Part shown: positions 16,466 to 24,444 of the stretch, piece by piece
Position numbering within the stretch: position 1 is the first letter of the stretch
Layout of the letters: each line of letters opens with the position of its first letter
DNA from: Methanoculleus chikugoensis
GTDB taxonomy: Archaea; Halobacteriota; Methanomicrobia; Methanomicrobiales; Methanoculleaceae
DNA: 33,623 nucleotides
Assembly (NCBI RefSeq): GCF_900095385.1
Contig: NZ_FMID01000043.1
Location: 1-33,623, forward strand
Direction: 5' to 3'
The notes under the pieces: generated by a model
The model's database searches: none
Seen by the model: the letters and a program-made list of their open reading frames with translations, nothing else
Told to the model about the DNA's origin: nothing
Position numbers and translations under genes: made by a program

Positions 16466-17908
16466 GTGACTACCCTTACCGAACACCAGCGAGTGGTCAT
16501 CATCATGACGCTCCTCGCGATCTCGGTCTTCCTGACCTACTACTTCCACGCGGTCCTGATGCTCGGGACCGTCTTTTCGCACTTCTTCTACATCCCGATC
16601 ATCCTGACCGCGCTCTGGTGGGAGAAACGGAGCGTACCGGTCGCCATCTTTCTCGGCGGGCTCGTCGTCGTCAGCAGCCTCCTCTACCGGCCCGATCTCC
16701 TGACCCTGAACGACTACGGACGCGCGCTGATGTTCGTCGTCATCGCCTTCGTCGTCGCGTCCCTCTCCGAACAGCTCAAAGGGCGGGAGCAGGTGGTGAA
16801 ACGACAGAGGGATCTCATGCAGCGTTACCTGGACGTGGCGGGCGTCCTCTTCGCCGTCATCGGCACCGACCATACCGTCCGGCTCGTCAACCGTCACGGG
16901 TGCGAACTCCTCGGCTACCGGGAGGAGGAACTGCTCGGGAAAGACTGGTTCGATACGGTCGTTCCCGGAGCGCTCCGGGAGGCGCGGCGGCGGGCGTTCG
17001 ACGAGGCGATCGCCCGAAAAGCCGCTCTGCCGGGGCAGCGGGAGCACCCCGTCGTCACGCGGAACGGCGACGAACTGATCCTCGCGTGGAAGGACACCGT
17101 GCTCACCGGCGACGACGGCCGGCCGACCGGCATAATCGGGTCGGGAGCAGACATCACCGACCGTATCCGGGCAGAAGAGGGGTTGCGGGAGGCCCACGAC
17201 GAGGCGAACCTCTACCTCGACATCATGACGCACGATATCAACAACGCGAACGCCGTCGCTCTCGGGTATGCCGACCTGCTCGAGACAACGCTCGGCGCGG
17301 GGAAGGAGCGGGAGATGATCCGGAAACTCAGGGCCGGCGTCGACCGGAGCATCGAGATCATCCAGAACGTCACGACGATCAGGCGTCTGCACTCCCATGA
17401 GACGGCGACGAAGCCCGTCGACCTCGACGCGGTCGTCAGGGCCGAGATCGCCCACCATCCCGGCGCCCGAATCGTTTATCGGGGAGAACCGGTCGGGGTC
17501 ATGGCCGACGATCTTCTCTCCGAGGTCTTTGCGAATCTTATCGGCAACAGCGTCAAGTTTGGGGATCCGGGAGTCGAGATCGCCATCAGGGTCGAGGAGA
17601 GCGGCGATCAGGTCGAGGTCTCGATAGAGGATACCGGGCCGGGGGTGCCCGACGCGGTCAAACCAACCCTTTTTGCTCGTTTTGCGCCGGGGAAAAACAG
17701 CAGGAGCGGGAAAGGGCTCGGGCTCTACATCACCCGCACCCTGATCGAACGCTACGGCGGCCGGGTCTGGGTCGACGACCGGGTTCCGGGGCGTCCCGAA
17801 TGCGGCGCGGCATTCCGGTTCACCCTCCACCGGTCGGGCCGGAGACAGAAACCACCGGCTCCTCCCGCAACGCCGACGGCCTGCCCGTTAGTCACTGCCA
17901 GATCTTGA
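16466..17908 (+). CDS. Membrane-bound PAS sensor histidine kinase
   Basis: A 480-residue sensor kinase. Residues about 9-103 contain three to four hydrophobic membrane segments. A PAS domain (about 118-235, ending GADITDRIRAEE) follows, then a histidine phosphorylation site LDIMTHDINN with His256, and an ATPase domain with N box FANLIGNSVKFG, G1 EDTGPGVPD and G2 GKGLGLYI. The MTHDINN box, with Asp-Ile-Asn after the His, is the form often seen in methanogen kinases. GTG 16466 has GAGGTG (16451-16456) upstream. No response regulator is next to it, so the partner is unknown. Its 3' end overlaps the convergent DUF2124 gene by 17 bases. Confidence 0.9.
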   Translation: MTTLTEHQRVVIIMTLLAISVFLTYYFHAVLMLGTVFSHFFYIPIILTALWWEKRSVPVAIFLGGLVVVSSLLYRPDLLTLNDYGRALMFVVIAFVVASLSEQLKGREQVVKRQRDLMQRYLDVAGVLFAVIGTDHTVRLVNRHGCELLGYREEELLGKDWFDTVVPGALREARRRAFDEAIARKAALPGQREHPVVTRNGDELILAWKDTVLTGDDGRPTGIIGSGADITDRIRAEEGLREAHDEANLYLDIMTHDINNANAVALGYADLLETTLGAGKEREMIRKLRAGVDRSIEIIQNVTTIRRLHSHETATKPVDLDAVVRAEIAHHPGARIVYRGEPVGVMADDLLSEVFANLIGNSVKFGDPGVEIAIRVEESGDQVEVSIEDTGPGVPDAVKPTLFARFAPGKNSRSGKGLGLYITRTLIERYGGRVWVDDRVPGRPECGAAFRFTLHRSGRRQKPPAPPATPTACPLVTARS

Positions 17909-18374
17909 CCGGATCGATGGCGGCGTCGATGATCAGGTCGAAGTCGAACGCATCGAGCCAGCCCATCTTCTCGAACATCCGCATGAAACAGATGCCCACG
18001 ACCTTCGCACCGGGATGGGTCGCGACGACAGCCTGCACCGCTTCTCTCTCGACCGGGATGCCCGGCATCGAGAGCCCGCCCATCAGGACGATCACCTTCG
18101 GGTCGAGACCGACCGCGTCGCCGGAGACCTGCATCCCGACACCCTCGATGGGTCGAACCACCTTCGCCGCCGCCTCGTCCACGTACGGCACGTAGACCTG
18201 CTCAAGGGCGAGATCCCGGACGGCGAACCCCAGGAGTTCGATAAAGGGGGTGCAGGTGCCGGGGCAGCCGTAGTAGACGACCTGGTCGCCTGCAGCGAGA
18301 CCTATCTCGCGGAGGTACGCTTTGAACGGCCGGAGCATCCCCGGAACGCCGGAAAGTTGCTCTTTTAATTCCAT
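17892..18374 (-). CDS. DUF2124 family protein
   Basis: A 160-residue protein that resembles the archaeal DUF2124 family, known mainly from methanogens and without assigned function. Notable stretches are VVYYGCPGTCTPFIELLGFAV (a Cys-x3-Cys in a nucleotide-like loop), VIVLMGGLSMPGIPV and VVGICFMRMFEKMGW, consistent with an alpha/beta fold. ATG 18374 lies about 25 bases from a minus-strand TATA box (GGTATATG, 18398-18405) and lacks a Shine-Dalgarno, which points to a leaderless mRNA; the frame extends to 18422 but that would overrun the promoter. Confidence 0.78.
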   Translation of the reverse strand: MELKEQLSGVPGMLRPFKAYLREIGLAAGDQVVYYGCPGTCTPFIELLGFAVRDLALEQVYVPYVDEAAAKVVRPIEGVGMQVSGDAVGLDPKVIVLMGGLSMPGIPVEREAVQAVVATHPGAKVVGICFMRMFEKMGWLDAFDFDLIIDAAIDPVKIWQ

Positions 18375-18425
18375 GAAGGTCTGGTTGTCGCCGCGACATA
18401 TACCGGTTCCGGATGCGGCCAATTC

Positions 18426-18773
18426 CTAGAGCAGCCCGCACCCGGAGAGGTGGTAGAGCCGCTCGATCCGTTCGGCCGCCTCCTCCGATACTGCTTTCTG
18501 GATACGGACGAGAATGGTCTCGATATCCTCTTCGGGCATGCACCCGAGGTCTTCGCGGCCGGCAAGGATCTGGTCGGCGAGGTATCCCCAGTCCTCGTCC
18601 GAGAGCCGGGCGACCCGCTCCGCAAAATCCTCCTCGTCAGCTGCGATGTGGTTGGAGACCGGGGGGAGGATCGAGTGGAACTCGTGGCCGGACTCCGGGC
18701 AGAGGACGCCGCTGTACTCGGGGGCCAGTTTTCTCAGGATGGCAAAGTCCTTCTCGTCAAGTTCGCGTGCCAT
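18426..18773 (-). CDS. Conserved-looking small hypothetical protein
   Basis: A 115-residue, acidic, mostly helical protein with no family I can name. It has the features of a real gene: GC-rich codon use like its neighbours, no low complexity, and a compact place between genes. It carries LCPESGHEFHSILPPVSNHI, with Cys and His residues that could bind a metal, and ends GCGLL. It lies upstream of the DUF2124 gene on the same strand, but that gene seems to have its own promoter. TTTTTACC (minus, about 18806-18813) may be its TATA element. Confidence 0.65.
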   Translation of the reverse strand: MARELDEKDFAILRKLAPEYSGVLCPESGHEFHSILPPVSNHIAADEEDFAERVARLSDEDWGYLADQILAGREDLGCMPEEDIETILVRIQKAVSEEAAERIERLYHLSGCGLL

Positions 18774-18827
18774 GGTTTCGTCCGTTTATGGAGGTTCTTT
18801 CAGGTAAAAAGTGTTCGGCAACAGGAA

Positions 18828-19013
18828 CTACGACTCCGAGAGGAGTTTTCCCGCCCGGGCGATGCTCTCAGTGCTGAGTTCCTCAAAGAAGATGGTGACC
18901 ACCTGCGGGTCGACGCCGAACGTCTTCGTGACCGCGGCGGTGATCTCGTCTGCGAGTACCCGTTTCTGCTCAAGCGTCCGACCTTCGCCCATACGAATGG
19001 TTATTACCGGCAT
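18828..19013 (-). CDS. 4-oxalocrotonate tautomerase family protein
   Basis: A 61-residue tautomerase-superfamily monomer. After removal of Met the catalytic Pro is N-terminal (MPVITIRMGEGRTLEQKRVL), followed by the helix, and FGVDPQVVTIFFEEL is the second strand of the beta-alpha-beta unit. Family members act as oligomers that shift keto-enol protons through Pro1; the physiological substrate in methanogens is unknown. Arg12 matches the usual position of a catalytic arginine, whereas the second arginine is not evident. Size is normal. It sits 51 bases after the end of the polyprenyl synthase gene, on the same strand. Confidence 0.87.
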   Translation of the reverse strand: MPVITIRMGEGRTLEQKRVLADEITAAVTKTFGVDPQVVTIFFEELSTESIARAGKLLSES

Positions 19014-19064
19014 GATCTCTCAAAAGAGTGTTGGGCAGGGCGGTATTTATCGTTGCGCAGGCCG

Positions 19065-19952
19065 TCATCCGGCCGGCACCTCCTCCCCCATCGTGAGCCC
19101 CACGATATCCCTGACCGCCTGCCCGAACGGCTCCCACACAACCGGGGGCACCCGGCACCGTCCGGCGTTCACGATCCGGGCGGCCGCACCGCTCACCTCG
19201 CGTTCGAGTATCCGTCCCAGCGTCTGCCGGGTTCCGTTGTTCCCTGGGACGCACCTGAGGAGGAGCGCCTCCGACCCCGGCCGGGAGTCCCGGGCCCCCG
19301 TGCCGGGTGCGCTGAGATCCGCGATGTCGTCGGCGACCTGCATCGCTTTCCCGGCTGCGAGACCGAACTCGCCGAACGCGGTGACGACCGCATCCTCCTC
19401 ACCCGCCGCCATGGCTCCCCAGGCGGCCGCGAGCGAGAAGAGACAGCCCGTCTTTCTGGCGACGATCGCGTCGTAGAGTTCGGCCGGCGGGAGGTCCGGC
19501 CCCCCAAACATCTCCCAGGCCACGCCCCGGGCCATCCTCCGCTGGGCCGACGCGAGCATCGTCACGTACCCGGGACCGTACGGGGCGGCGAGCGCGTAGG
19601 GGAGGGAAAGGATGCCGACGGCGTCGAGAACCGCCCGCCCGTCTCCCCGGGTGAGATGCAAGGACGGGGCTCCCCGCCGGGCGGTATCCCCGTCCAGCAT
19701 GTCGTCGAGGATGAGGCTTGCGGCGTGGGCGAGCTCGACGGCGGAGGCGAGGTCGAGCGCCTGCCGGGTGGGTGCCGCCGCAGGGGCGAGACCGGCGTGG
19801 ATGTAGAGGAGGAGCCCTGCCCGCATCCGCTTTCCTTTCAGGAGAAGAGGGAGGACATCCGGATCGATATCGGCCTTGCCGCCTGTCGTTTCCGCGATCC
19901 GGCGGTTGACTGCAGGACGTATCCTCAGAAGGAACTCGCGAAACGGTATCAT
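19065..19952 (-). CDS. Polyprenyl diphosphate synthase family protein
   Basis: A 295-residue trans-isoprenyl diphosphate synthase relative. Visible are GKRMRAG (40-46), the first aspartate-rich motif DDMLD at 83-87, RKTG at 166-169 and the second motif DDIAD at 208-212, all expected for magnesium and diphosphate binding. It would join isopentenyl units, for example toward geranylgeranyl chains of archaeal lipids. After the second motif the sequence is Pro/Gly/Arg-rich and divergent, so it may be a second copy of changed specificity rather than the main lipid enzyme. ATG 19952; divergent from the phosphotransferase gene. Confidence 0.82.
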   Translation of the reverse strand: MIPFREFLLRIRPAVNRRIAETTGGKADIDPDVLPLLLKGKRMRAGLLLYIHAGLAPAAAPTRQALDLASAVELAHAASLILDDMLDGDTARRGAPSLHLTRGDGRAVLDAVGILSLPYALAAPYGPGYVTMLASAQRRMARGVAWEMFGGPDLPPAELYDAIVARKTGCLFSLAAAWGAMAAGEEDAVVTAFGEFGLAAGKAMQVADDIADLSAPGTGARDSRPGSEALLLRCVPGNNGTRQTLGRILEREVSGAAARIVNAGRCRVPPVVWEPFGQAVRDIVGLTMGEEVPAG

Positions 19953-20058
19953 GGCTCGTCATCCACGCCGATGCCGGTTAGGACATCCGGACGGTAAAAA
20001 GGTGTGGGTCGGTGCCGGGGGTATCTTCATTTCCCTGCAGAGCCCCCGGGATCGTTCG

Positions 20059-20994
20059 ATGGCACGGCAGGTGATCGCCGGGAATGGATACCTGGAGAGC
20101 GGCGATCCGTTCGGGGACTGGCTCGCGGGCATCCTCGCCGACCGACTGAACGGGTGGCGCGGGAAGATCCGGGTCTTCCGGATGGAGCCCGCATCCCACG
20201 TCGTCTGCCGCTACGAGTTTGGGCCGGGGCTCTCTGTGGTCGGCAAATTCTTCGGCGCGCCGACCGGCGCCAGAACCCGCTACAACGCCGACGCGGCGAT
20301 GAAGAACGAGTTCTTGAGGCTCCGCCACGTCTCCGGCTGGATCCGCGTCCCCCAGGCCATTGCCACGAACAGCCGGTTTCAGTCCGTCCTCGTGACCGGA
20401 CATATCCCCGGCCCGACCCTCCGGGAACTCCTCGATGCGGGGGCATCCCTCTACGACCCCCTGACCGGCGTCGCGCACCTGCTTCGCCGGCTCCACGACG
20501 GCACACGGACCTCCTTCAAACGGGAGCGCGACTTCGCCTACTTCCACGCGATCCTCGACCAGAACGGCCTTCCGGGTTCCCGGAGGAAGCGGTTCGACCG
20601 CCTGCTCGGGGCGTGGTGGCACAGCACGCGGCTCGATTGGACGGGGTGCATGGTTCACGGCGACGCCACGCCCGGCAACTATCTCTTCGACGGCGGGATC
20701 TGCGCAATCGACTTCGAGGGGTCCCGGAACCACGCCCACCCGGTCCGCGACCTCGGCATCCTCGCCGCGGAGATCAGGGCATCGGGCGGGAGTACTACGA
20801 CCGCCGAAGACTACATCGGCCACCTGCTCTGGCATTATAGCGGTAGCGAGGAGGAGTTCCGGCACCACACCGCCGTCCTCCCCTTCTTCATGGCGCTCGG
20901 CTACCTCAGGATAGCGCGGCTGTCCTGGTGGGCGGCGGAACGCGACCGGCTTTTAGCGGAGGCGGAGGCGTGTCTCGGCGCGATCCACCGGTAG
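20059..20994 (+). CDS. Aminoglycoside phosphotransferase-like kinase
   Basis: A 311-residue protein of the APH/choline kinase fold. The catalytic loop is MVHGDATPGNYLF (HGD from residue 200, Asn at 207) and the metal-binding CAIDFEGSRN follows near 218. The N-terminal half has weak glycine-loop and Lys candidates (SVVGKFFG). Members phosphorylate small molecules; the substrate is unknown. The ATG at 20059 begins MARQVIAGNGYLESGDPFGD; the open frame reaches 19876 but would then cross into the divergent gene. Its 3' end overlaps the HAD hydrolase start by 25 bases, so the kinase and phosphatase are co-translated and may act on related substrates. Confidence 0.8.
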   Translation: MARQVIAGNGYLESGDPFGDWLAGILADRLNGWRGKIRVFRMEPASHVVCRYEFGPGLSVVGKFFGAPTGARTRYNADAAMKNEFLRLRHVSGWIRVPQAIATNSRFQSVLVTGHIPGPTLRELLDAGASLYDPLTGVAHLLRRLHDGTRTSFKRERDFAYFHAILDQNGLPGSRRKRFDRLLGAWWHSTRLDWTGCMVHGDATPGNYLFDGGICAIDFEGSRNHAHPVRDLGILAAEIRASGGSTTTAEDYIGHLLWHYSGSEEEFRHHTAVLPFFMALGYLRIARLSWWAAERDRLLAEAEACLGAIHR

Positions 20995-21632
20995 TGGGGG
21001 TGCTCTTCGACTGCTACGGGACGCTCGTCGACATCCTGACCGACGAGCGCGATATCGAGACCTACCGGTGCCTCTCGCAATGGCTGATCTACCAGGGGGT
21101 CAGGATCGCCCCGGAAGACCTGCGGAACCTCTACACCTGCCGGGTCAGTGAGGCGCTCGAACTGGCCGGGGAGCCCCACCCGGAGGTGCGGGTCGAGGAG
21201 ATCTTTGCCGGCATCTGTGCCGAACATGCCGCGTGGGAGGTCGATACGGATCGGCTCGGCGTCGAGTCCGCCCGGGCGTTCCGGGCCGCGTCGCTCCGGC
21301 GCCTCGGTGTCATCGAAAGGAGTAAACGACTGCTCGACCTCTTCAGCGCGAAGAAGACGGGGGTCGTCTCGAACGGGCAGCGGGTCTTCTCGGAGCAGGA
21401 GATGCGGATGCTCGAGTTCTACGACCGTCTCGGCTTCGTCATTTTCTCCTCAGACCTCGGTTACCAGAAACCGGATCCCCGGATTTATGCTGCGGCACTC
21501 GGGCGGATGCGGCTTTCCGCCCCCGAAGTCCTCTTCATCGGGGACAATCCCGGGAACGACGTCGATGCTCCCCGGAGGCTCGGGATGCAGGCGCTGCACG
21601 TCGAGGAGGCGTGGGTGCGCTATGGGGTGTAA
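20970..21632 (+). CDS. HAD family hydrolase
   Basis: A 220-residue haloacid dehalogenase superfamily hydrolase. Motif 1 is LFDCYGTLVD with nucleophile Asp14, motif 2 VVSNG, motif 3 the lysine in LGYQKPDPRIY, and motif 4 FIGDNPGNDV. The helical insert after motif 1 is the C1 cap. Probably a small-molecule phosphatase. GTG 20970 was chosen because GGAGG at 20958-20962 precedes it at 7 bases, inside the upstream kinase gene; a GTG at 20994 directly at the kinase stop is an alternative. The gene ends just before repeat locus C. Confidence 0.88.
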   Translation: MSRRDPPVVGVLFDCYGTLVDILTDERDIETYRCLSQWLIYQGVRIAPEDLRNLYTCRVSEALELAGEPHPEVRVEEIFAGICAEHAAWEVDTDRLGVESARAFRAASLRRLGVIERSKRLLDLFSAKKTGVVSNGQRVFSEQEMRMLEFYDRLGFVIFSSDLGYQKPDPRIYAAALGRMRLSAPEVLFIGDNPGNDVDAPRRLGMQALHVEEAWVRYGV

Positions 21633-21937
21633 GATCGGGAAACTCACCCCGCCCGGGGTAGGGTCCGGGATGCATATGCGCCCGAGGTTGTCCCAAACAC
21701 TTTCGCCGGGAGGGGACGCCCGTTCGAAGACCATCGTTTTCCGGAGCGGAGTTGGAGCACCGAAGGTGCGAGCCGCGACTGTCCACAGGACGGGAGCGTG
21801 AGAAGCCGTAGGCTTCGAGCCGCGAAAGACGCGAAGAGAAGTAATTACCGACATCAGGAACTTCGCGATCTTCGCGGCTTCGCGTGAGGTGCCGCCAAAA
21901 AAGAGTATATCTCCGTTTTTCATCGACTGCGGGGCCG
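21633..21937. repeat. Dispersed CTTCGCG/CGCGTGAG repeat locus C
   Basis: A 305-base gap without a gene. It holds the inverted copy of the 32-base block of locus B (21746-21777), then GAGCCGCGAAAGACGCGAAG (21818-21837), and CTTCGCGATCTTCGCGGCTT running into CGCGTGAGG (21861-21889). Upstream GGTAGGGTCCGGGA (21658-21671) resembles GGGAGGGTCCGGGA near the hairpin at 11.47 kb, which suggests shared intergenic repeat modules. Confidence 0.68.
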
Positions 21938-22762
21938 CTACACCAACTGCGCCCGGATGTGCTGCACCGTCTCGGGATACCGCTTCTCGAGCCGGTTCTT
22001 CTTGAGATTCTCCCGCACGATCCACCGGATATCCTGATCGTCGAGAGTCGCAAGTTGCCGCAGGTACTCAAAGCCAAGCGCGGGAAGGGCGGCGATGACC
22101 ACGCTGAGCGTGTAGCCGAGCGCCTTTCGGAGCGCACGGAACGCCTCGGACTGCCTCTCTTTTGCGGTGTAGATCCGGATCAGGATCTTCCGGTGGAACC
22201 GGAGCGCCGTCTCTGCGAGGTCGGGCTCAGCCAGGAGATCCGGCTCGGCAATCCCCGCGACCGCAGCCCGCATGGCAAGCCAGGAACCCCCCTCCACCCA
22301 GCCCTCCAGCTCCGAAACCGTCGTATCGCGCTGTCGGGAGAGGAGATCCTGAAGCCCCATCGCCACCGCCTCCCTGATCCGCCACCGCGGATCGACGGAG
22401 GCTTCCCCGAGGTGCCTGAGCGCCGCCTCGACGCATCCCGGCGACACCGACCCGATCGCCCCGACGCCCCGAACACCGCAGAACCCGAGAAACTCGTGCG
22501 GGTCGCCTGTCGGGGCATCCTCCGGCGCAATAGAGGCCAGCTCGACGCAGAGGTTCCACAGCAGGTGCTGGTCGTCGGGATCGGCAACGGCAAACTCCTG
22601 CACGGTTCCGGCAAACGCCGCCGCAAGCTCCAGGTTTGCCCGGGGTCCGGGAAGGCGGCTCTCCGCGACAAGGTAGGCAAGAAGATCCCCGGCATCGCCG
22701 CTCGAGAGAAAACCCGTGAGCAGCCGGGCAACCTCCTTGATATGGGTCTCTTTACGGGTCAT
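21938..22762 (-). CDS. HEAT-like helical repeat protein
   Basis: A 274-residue, nearly all-helical protein. Segments such as GCVEAALRHLGEASVDPRWR followed by IREAVAMGLQDLL, and RFHRKILIRI...AFRALRKALG, have the paired-helix spacing of HEAT or DNA-alkylation-repeat folds. No catalytic motif is visible; it is probably a scaffold or nucleic-acid-binding protein. ATG 22762. A minus-strand ATTTTTAC (22791-22798) about 30 bases upstream may be its TATA box, giving little or no leader. It lies 42 bases downstream of the small GTPase gene on the same strand, though it seems able to start on its own. Confidence 0.65.
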   Translation of the reverse strand: MTRKETHIKEVARLLTGFLSSGDAGDLLAYLVAESRLPGPRANLELAAAFAGTVQEFAVADPDDQHLLWNLCVELASIAPEDAPTGDPHEFLGFCGVRGVGAIGSVSPGCVEAALRHLGEASVDPRWRIREAVAMGLQDLLSRQRDTTVSELEGWVEGGSWLAMRAAVAGIAEPDLLAEPDLAETALRFHRKILIRIYTAKERQSEAFRALRKALGYTLSVVIAALPALGFEYLRQLATLDDQDIRWIVRENLKKNRLEKRYPETVQHIRAQLV

Positions 22763-22804
22763 TGTCCGTAGAGAAGAACGACCTTGAGGCAGTAAAAATG
22801 ATCG

Positions 22805-23290
22805 CTACCGCGCAGTCAGGGTTGCGACAAAGGCGTCAAGTGCCGCATGGACGTTCTCCCCGTTCCGCGCGGAGATCGGATGCACCATCTCCCCCGGGAG
22901 GGCGTGGCTGACGGCCTCGGGCACTGCACCGGGACTGTCGCACTTGTTTGCCATGAACGCGAGCGGCACGTCGAGAGCCTTCAACTGGTCGTAAAGATGC
23001 CTCGTCATCGCGTCCACGCCCGTCGTGGCGTCCACAACGATGATCGCGCCGTCCATCCCCCGCGAGATGATCTGCCGGACAAACTCGAACCGCTCCTGCC
23101 CCGGTGTCCCGAAGAGGAAGACGGCCTTGTCTCTCACCGTCAATCTGCCGAAATCGAATGCAACAGTCGTGGGGCCTTCTTCCGAGGATGCCTCGATGTG
23201 ACGGCTGCGGGGGTCGAGCGCCTGGATGAAACTGGACTTGCCCGCATTGAAGGAACCAAAAACGACGATCTTGAGCCTGCCTTCTGCCAT
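22805..23290 (-). CDS. Ras-like small GTPase (COG2229 type)
   Basis: A 161-residue single-domain GTPase. G1 is GSFNAGKSS (12-20), switch I threonines TT at 41-42, G3 is GTPGQERF (61-68), G4 NKCD (115-118), G5 SARN (140-143). The DxxG aspartate of G3 is replaced by Gly, as in the prokaryotic COG2229 group related to MglA and Arf-like proteins. Such proteins act as switches in polarity, surface or signalling systems. AAGGT lies just before ATG 23290. The HEAT-like protein encoded next downstream could be an effector, since helical-repeat partners are common for small GTPases; that is inference. Confidence 0.88.
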   Translation of the reverse strand: MAEGRLKIVVFGSFNAGKSSFIQALDPRSRHIEASSEEGPTTVAFDFGRLTVRDKAVFLFGTPGQERFEFVRQIISRGMDGAIIVVDATTGVDAMTRHLYDQLKALDVPLAFMANKCDSPGAVPEAVSHALPGEMVHPISARNGENVHAALDAFVATLTAR

Positions 23291-23498
23291 TAACCTTCTA
23301 TCTGCACCAGGATGTTTTAGCGTTTCGTTATGGCGGCGCCGTGGCGAGGATGGGAGGGTATCCGACCACCGTCAAGAAAAATATTTTCCCTGCGTCCCGG
23401 CAGAGGGGAAATAATCGTAACCTTGCTCCGACGGGGCTTCTGCGCTCCCCGGCGCAAGCGCCCAATATCCATATAACCGGCGGCTCCAAGGTACTGGT

Positions 23499-23852
23499 AT
23501 GGAGCCGGACGAAGTCGATTCGGTCGCGCATGAGATCATGGCCACCCTGGACAACCTCTTCCTTGCGGAGAAACAGGCGCGGCTCCAGGTCTCCGCACTC
23601 GAGGAACGTCAGTATCCCCTGGCCGCGACGTTCGAGATGGTCAGTGACATGGATACGGGGACCGCTATCGAGGAAGCGCTTGCCGGGTTCGGCTTTGAGT
23701 ACCACGCCATCGACGAAGACGCCGAACTCTGGATCTCGGACGACCACGGGCTGATGGTCTTCCTCTACTTCACCGACCCGGACGGGCGCTACTACAACTA
23801 CCGGATCGTCGCGTTCGACGTCGTCGGCGAGGAAGAAGAACTGCCTGCGTGA
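23499..23852 (+). CDS. Hypothetical protein
   Basis: A 117-residue acidic protein without recognised family. The N-terminal 50 residues are helical (VAHEIMATLDNLFLAEKQAR). The rest is strand-rich with many aromatics (FGFEYHAID, LMVFLYFTDPDGRYYNYRI), ending in an acidic tail. CATATAAC at 23470-23477 is a TATA box about 25 bases before ATG 23499, and there is no Shine-Dalgarno, so the mRNA is probably leaderless. Codon use matches real genes nearby. Confidence 0.7.
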   Translation: MEPDEVDSVAHEIMATLDNLFLAEKQARLQVSALEERQYPLAATFEMVSDMDTGTAIEEALAGFGFEYHAIDEDAELWISDDHGLMVFLYFTDPDGRYYNYRIVAFDVVGEEEELPA

Positions 23853-23910
23853 CCGGCGCGGGAGGCGGCAACCCCCCGGCGGCAGGGCGGGAAGGTGCCG
23901 TGGCAGGTGC

Positions 23911-23918
23911 TATATATA
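23911..23918 (+). promoter_or_regulatory. TATA box for the HEAT/aminopeptidase operon
   Basis: TATATATA at 23911-23918 is an ideal archaeal TATA box. Transcription would begin near 23940, about 20 bases before the start codon at 23962, which has GGAGG at 23950-23954. Confidence 0.7.
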
Positions 23919-23961
23919 GTAAACGAGATCTTGTGTGCGGCGAGAATCTGGAGGAGTTGAG

Positions 23962-24444
23962 ATGGAGCGCTCGGTAAAACGCCTTATGGAGGACAGGGAG
24001 AAACGGCGCGAGGAGAACATCGGCAAGTACATCGAGCAACTCTCGGACGAGAGCACCCCCTACCGGCTGCGGGCGGCCGAGGCGCTCGGGGAGTGCGCCG
24101 ATCCCCGCGCGGTCGAGCCGCTGATCGCCGCCCTCGCAGACCGCGAGAACGAGGTCAGGTGGGTCGCCGCACAGGCGCTCGGGAAGCTGTGCGACGCGCG
24201 GGCGGTCGAGCCGCTCCTCGTTCTCCTCGGTGACCCCAACCGGTGGGCGCGGCGCGGTGCCGCCTGGTCGCTCGGCGAGATCGGCGATCAACGCGCGGTC
24301 GAGCCCCTCCTCGGCCTTCTCGGGGACAGAAAGAAAGACGTCAGGGCGGCCGCCGCCGACGCGCTCGAGAGCGAGGAGGAGCCCGAGGTCCGGACGGCGA
24401 TCCGCCGTGCCCTCCGCGATATCACCGGCGAGGCGGGATTTTGA
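23962..24444 (+). CDS. HEAT/PBS-lyase repeat protein
   Basis: A 160-residue protein made of tandem HEAT repeats of about 31 residues: RLRAAEALGECADPRAVEPL, RWVAAQALGKLCDARAVEPL and RRGAAWSLGEIGDQRAVEPL are clear copies, with a partial one at each end. The N-terminal 30 residues are a charged helix (KRLMEDREKRREENIGKY). Such repeats are protein-interaction scaffolds and occur in phycobilin lyases only by fold. The ATG at 23962 follows GGAGG by 7 bases. The stop overlaps the TTG start of the M1 aminopeptidase by TTGA, so the two are translationally coupled. Confidence 0.87.
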   Translation: MERSVKRLMEDREKRREENIGKYIEQLSDESTPYRLRAAEALGECADPRAVEPLIAALADRENEVRWVAAQALGKLCDARAVEPLLVLLGDPNRWARRGAAWSLGEIGDQRAVEPLLGLLGDRKKDVRAAAADALESEEEPEVRTAIRRALRDITGEAGF

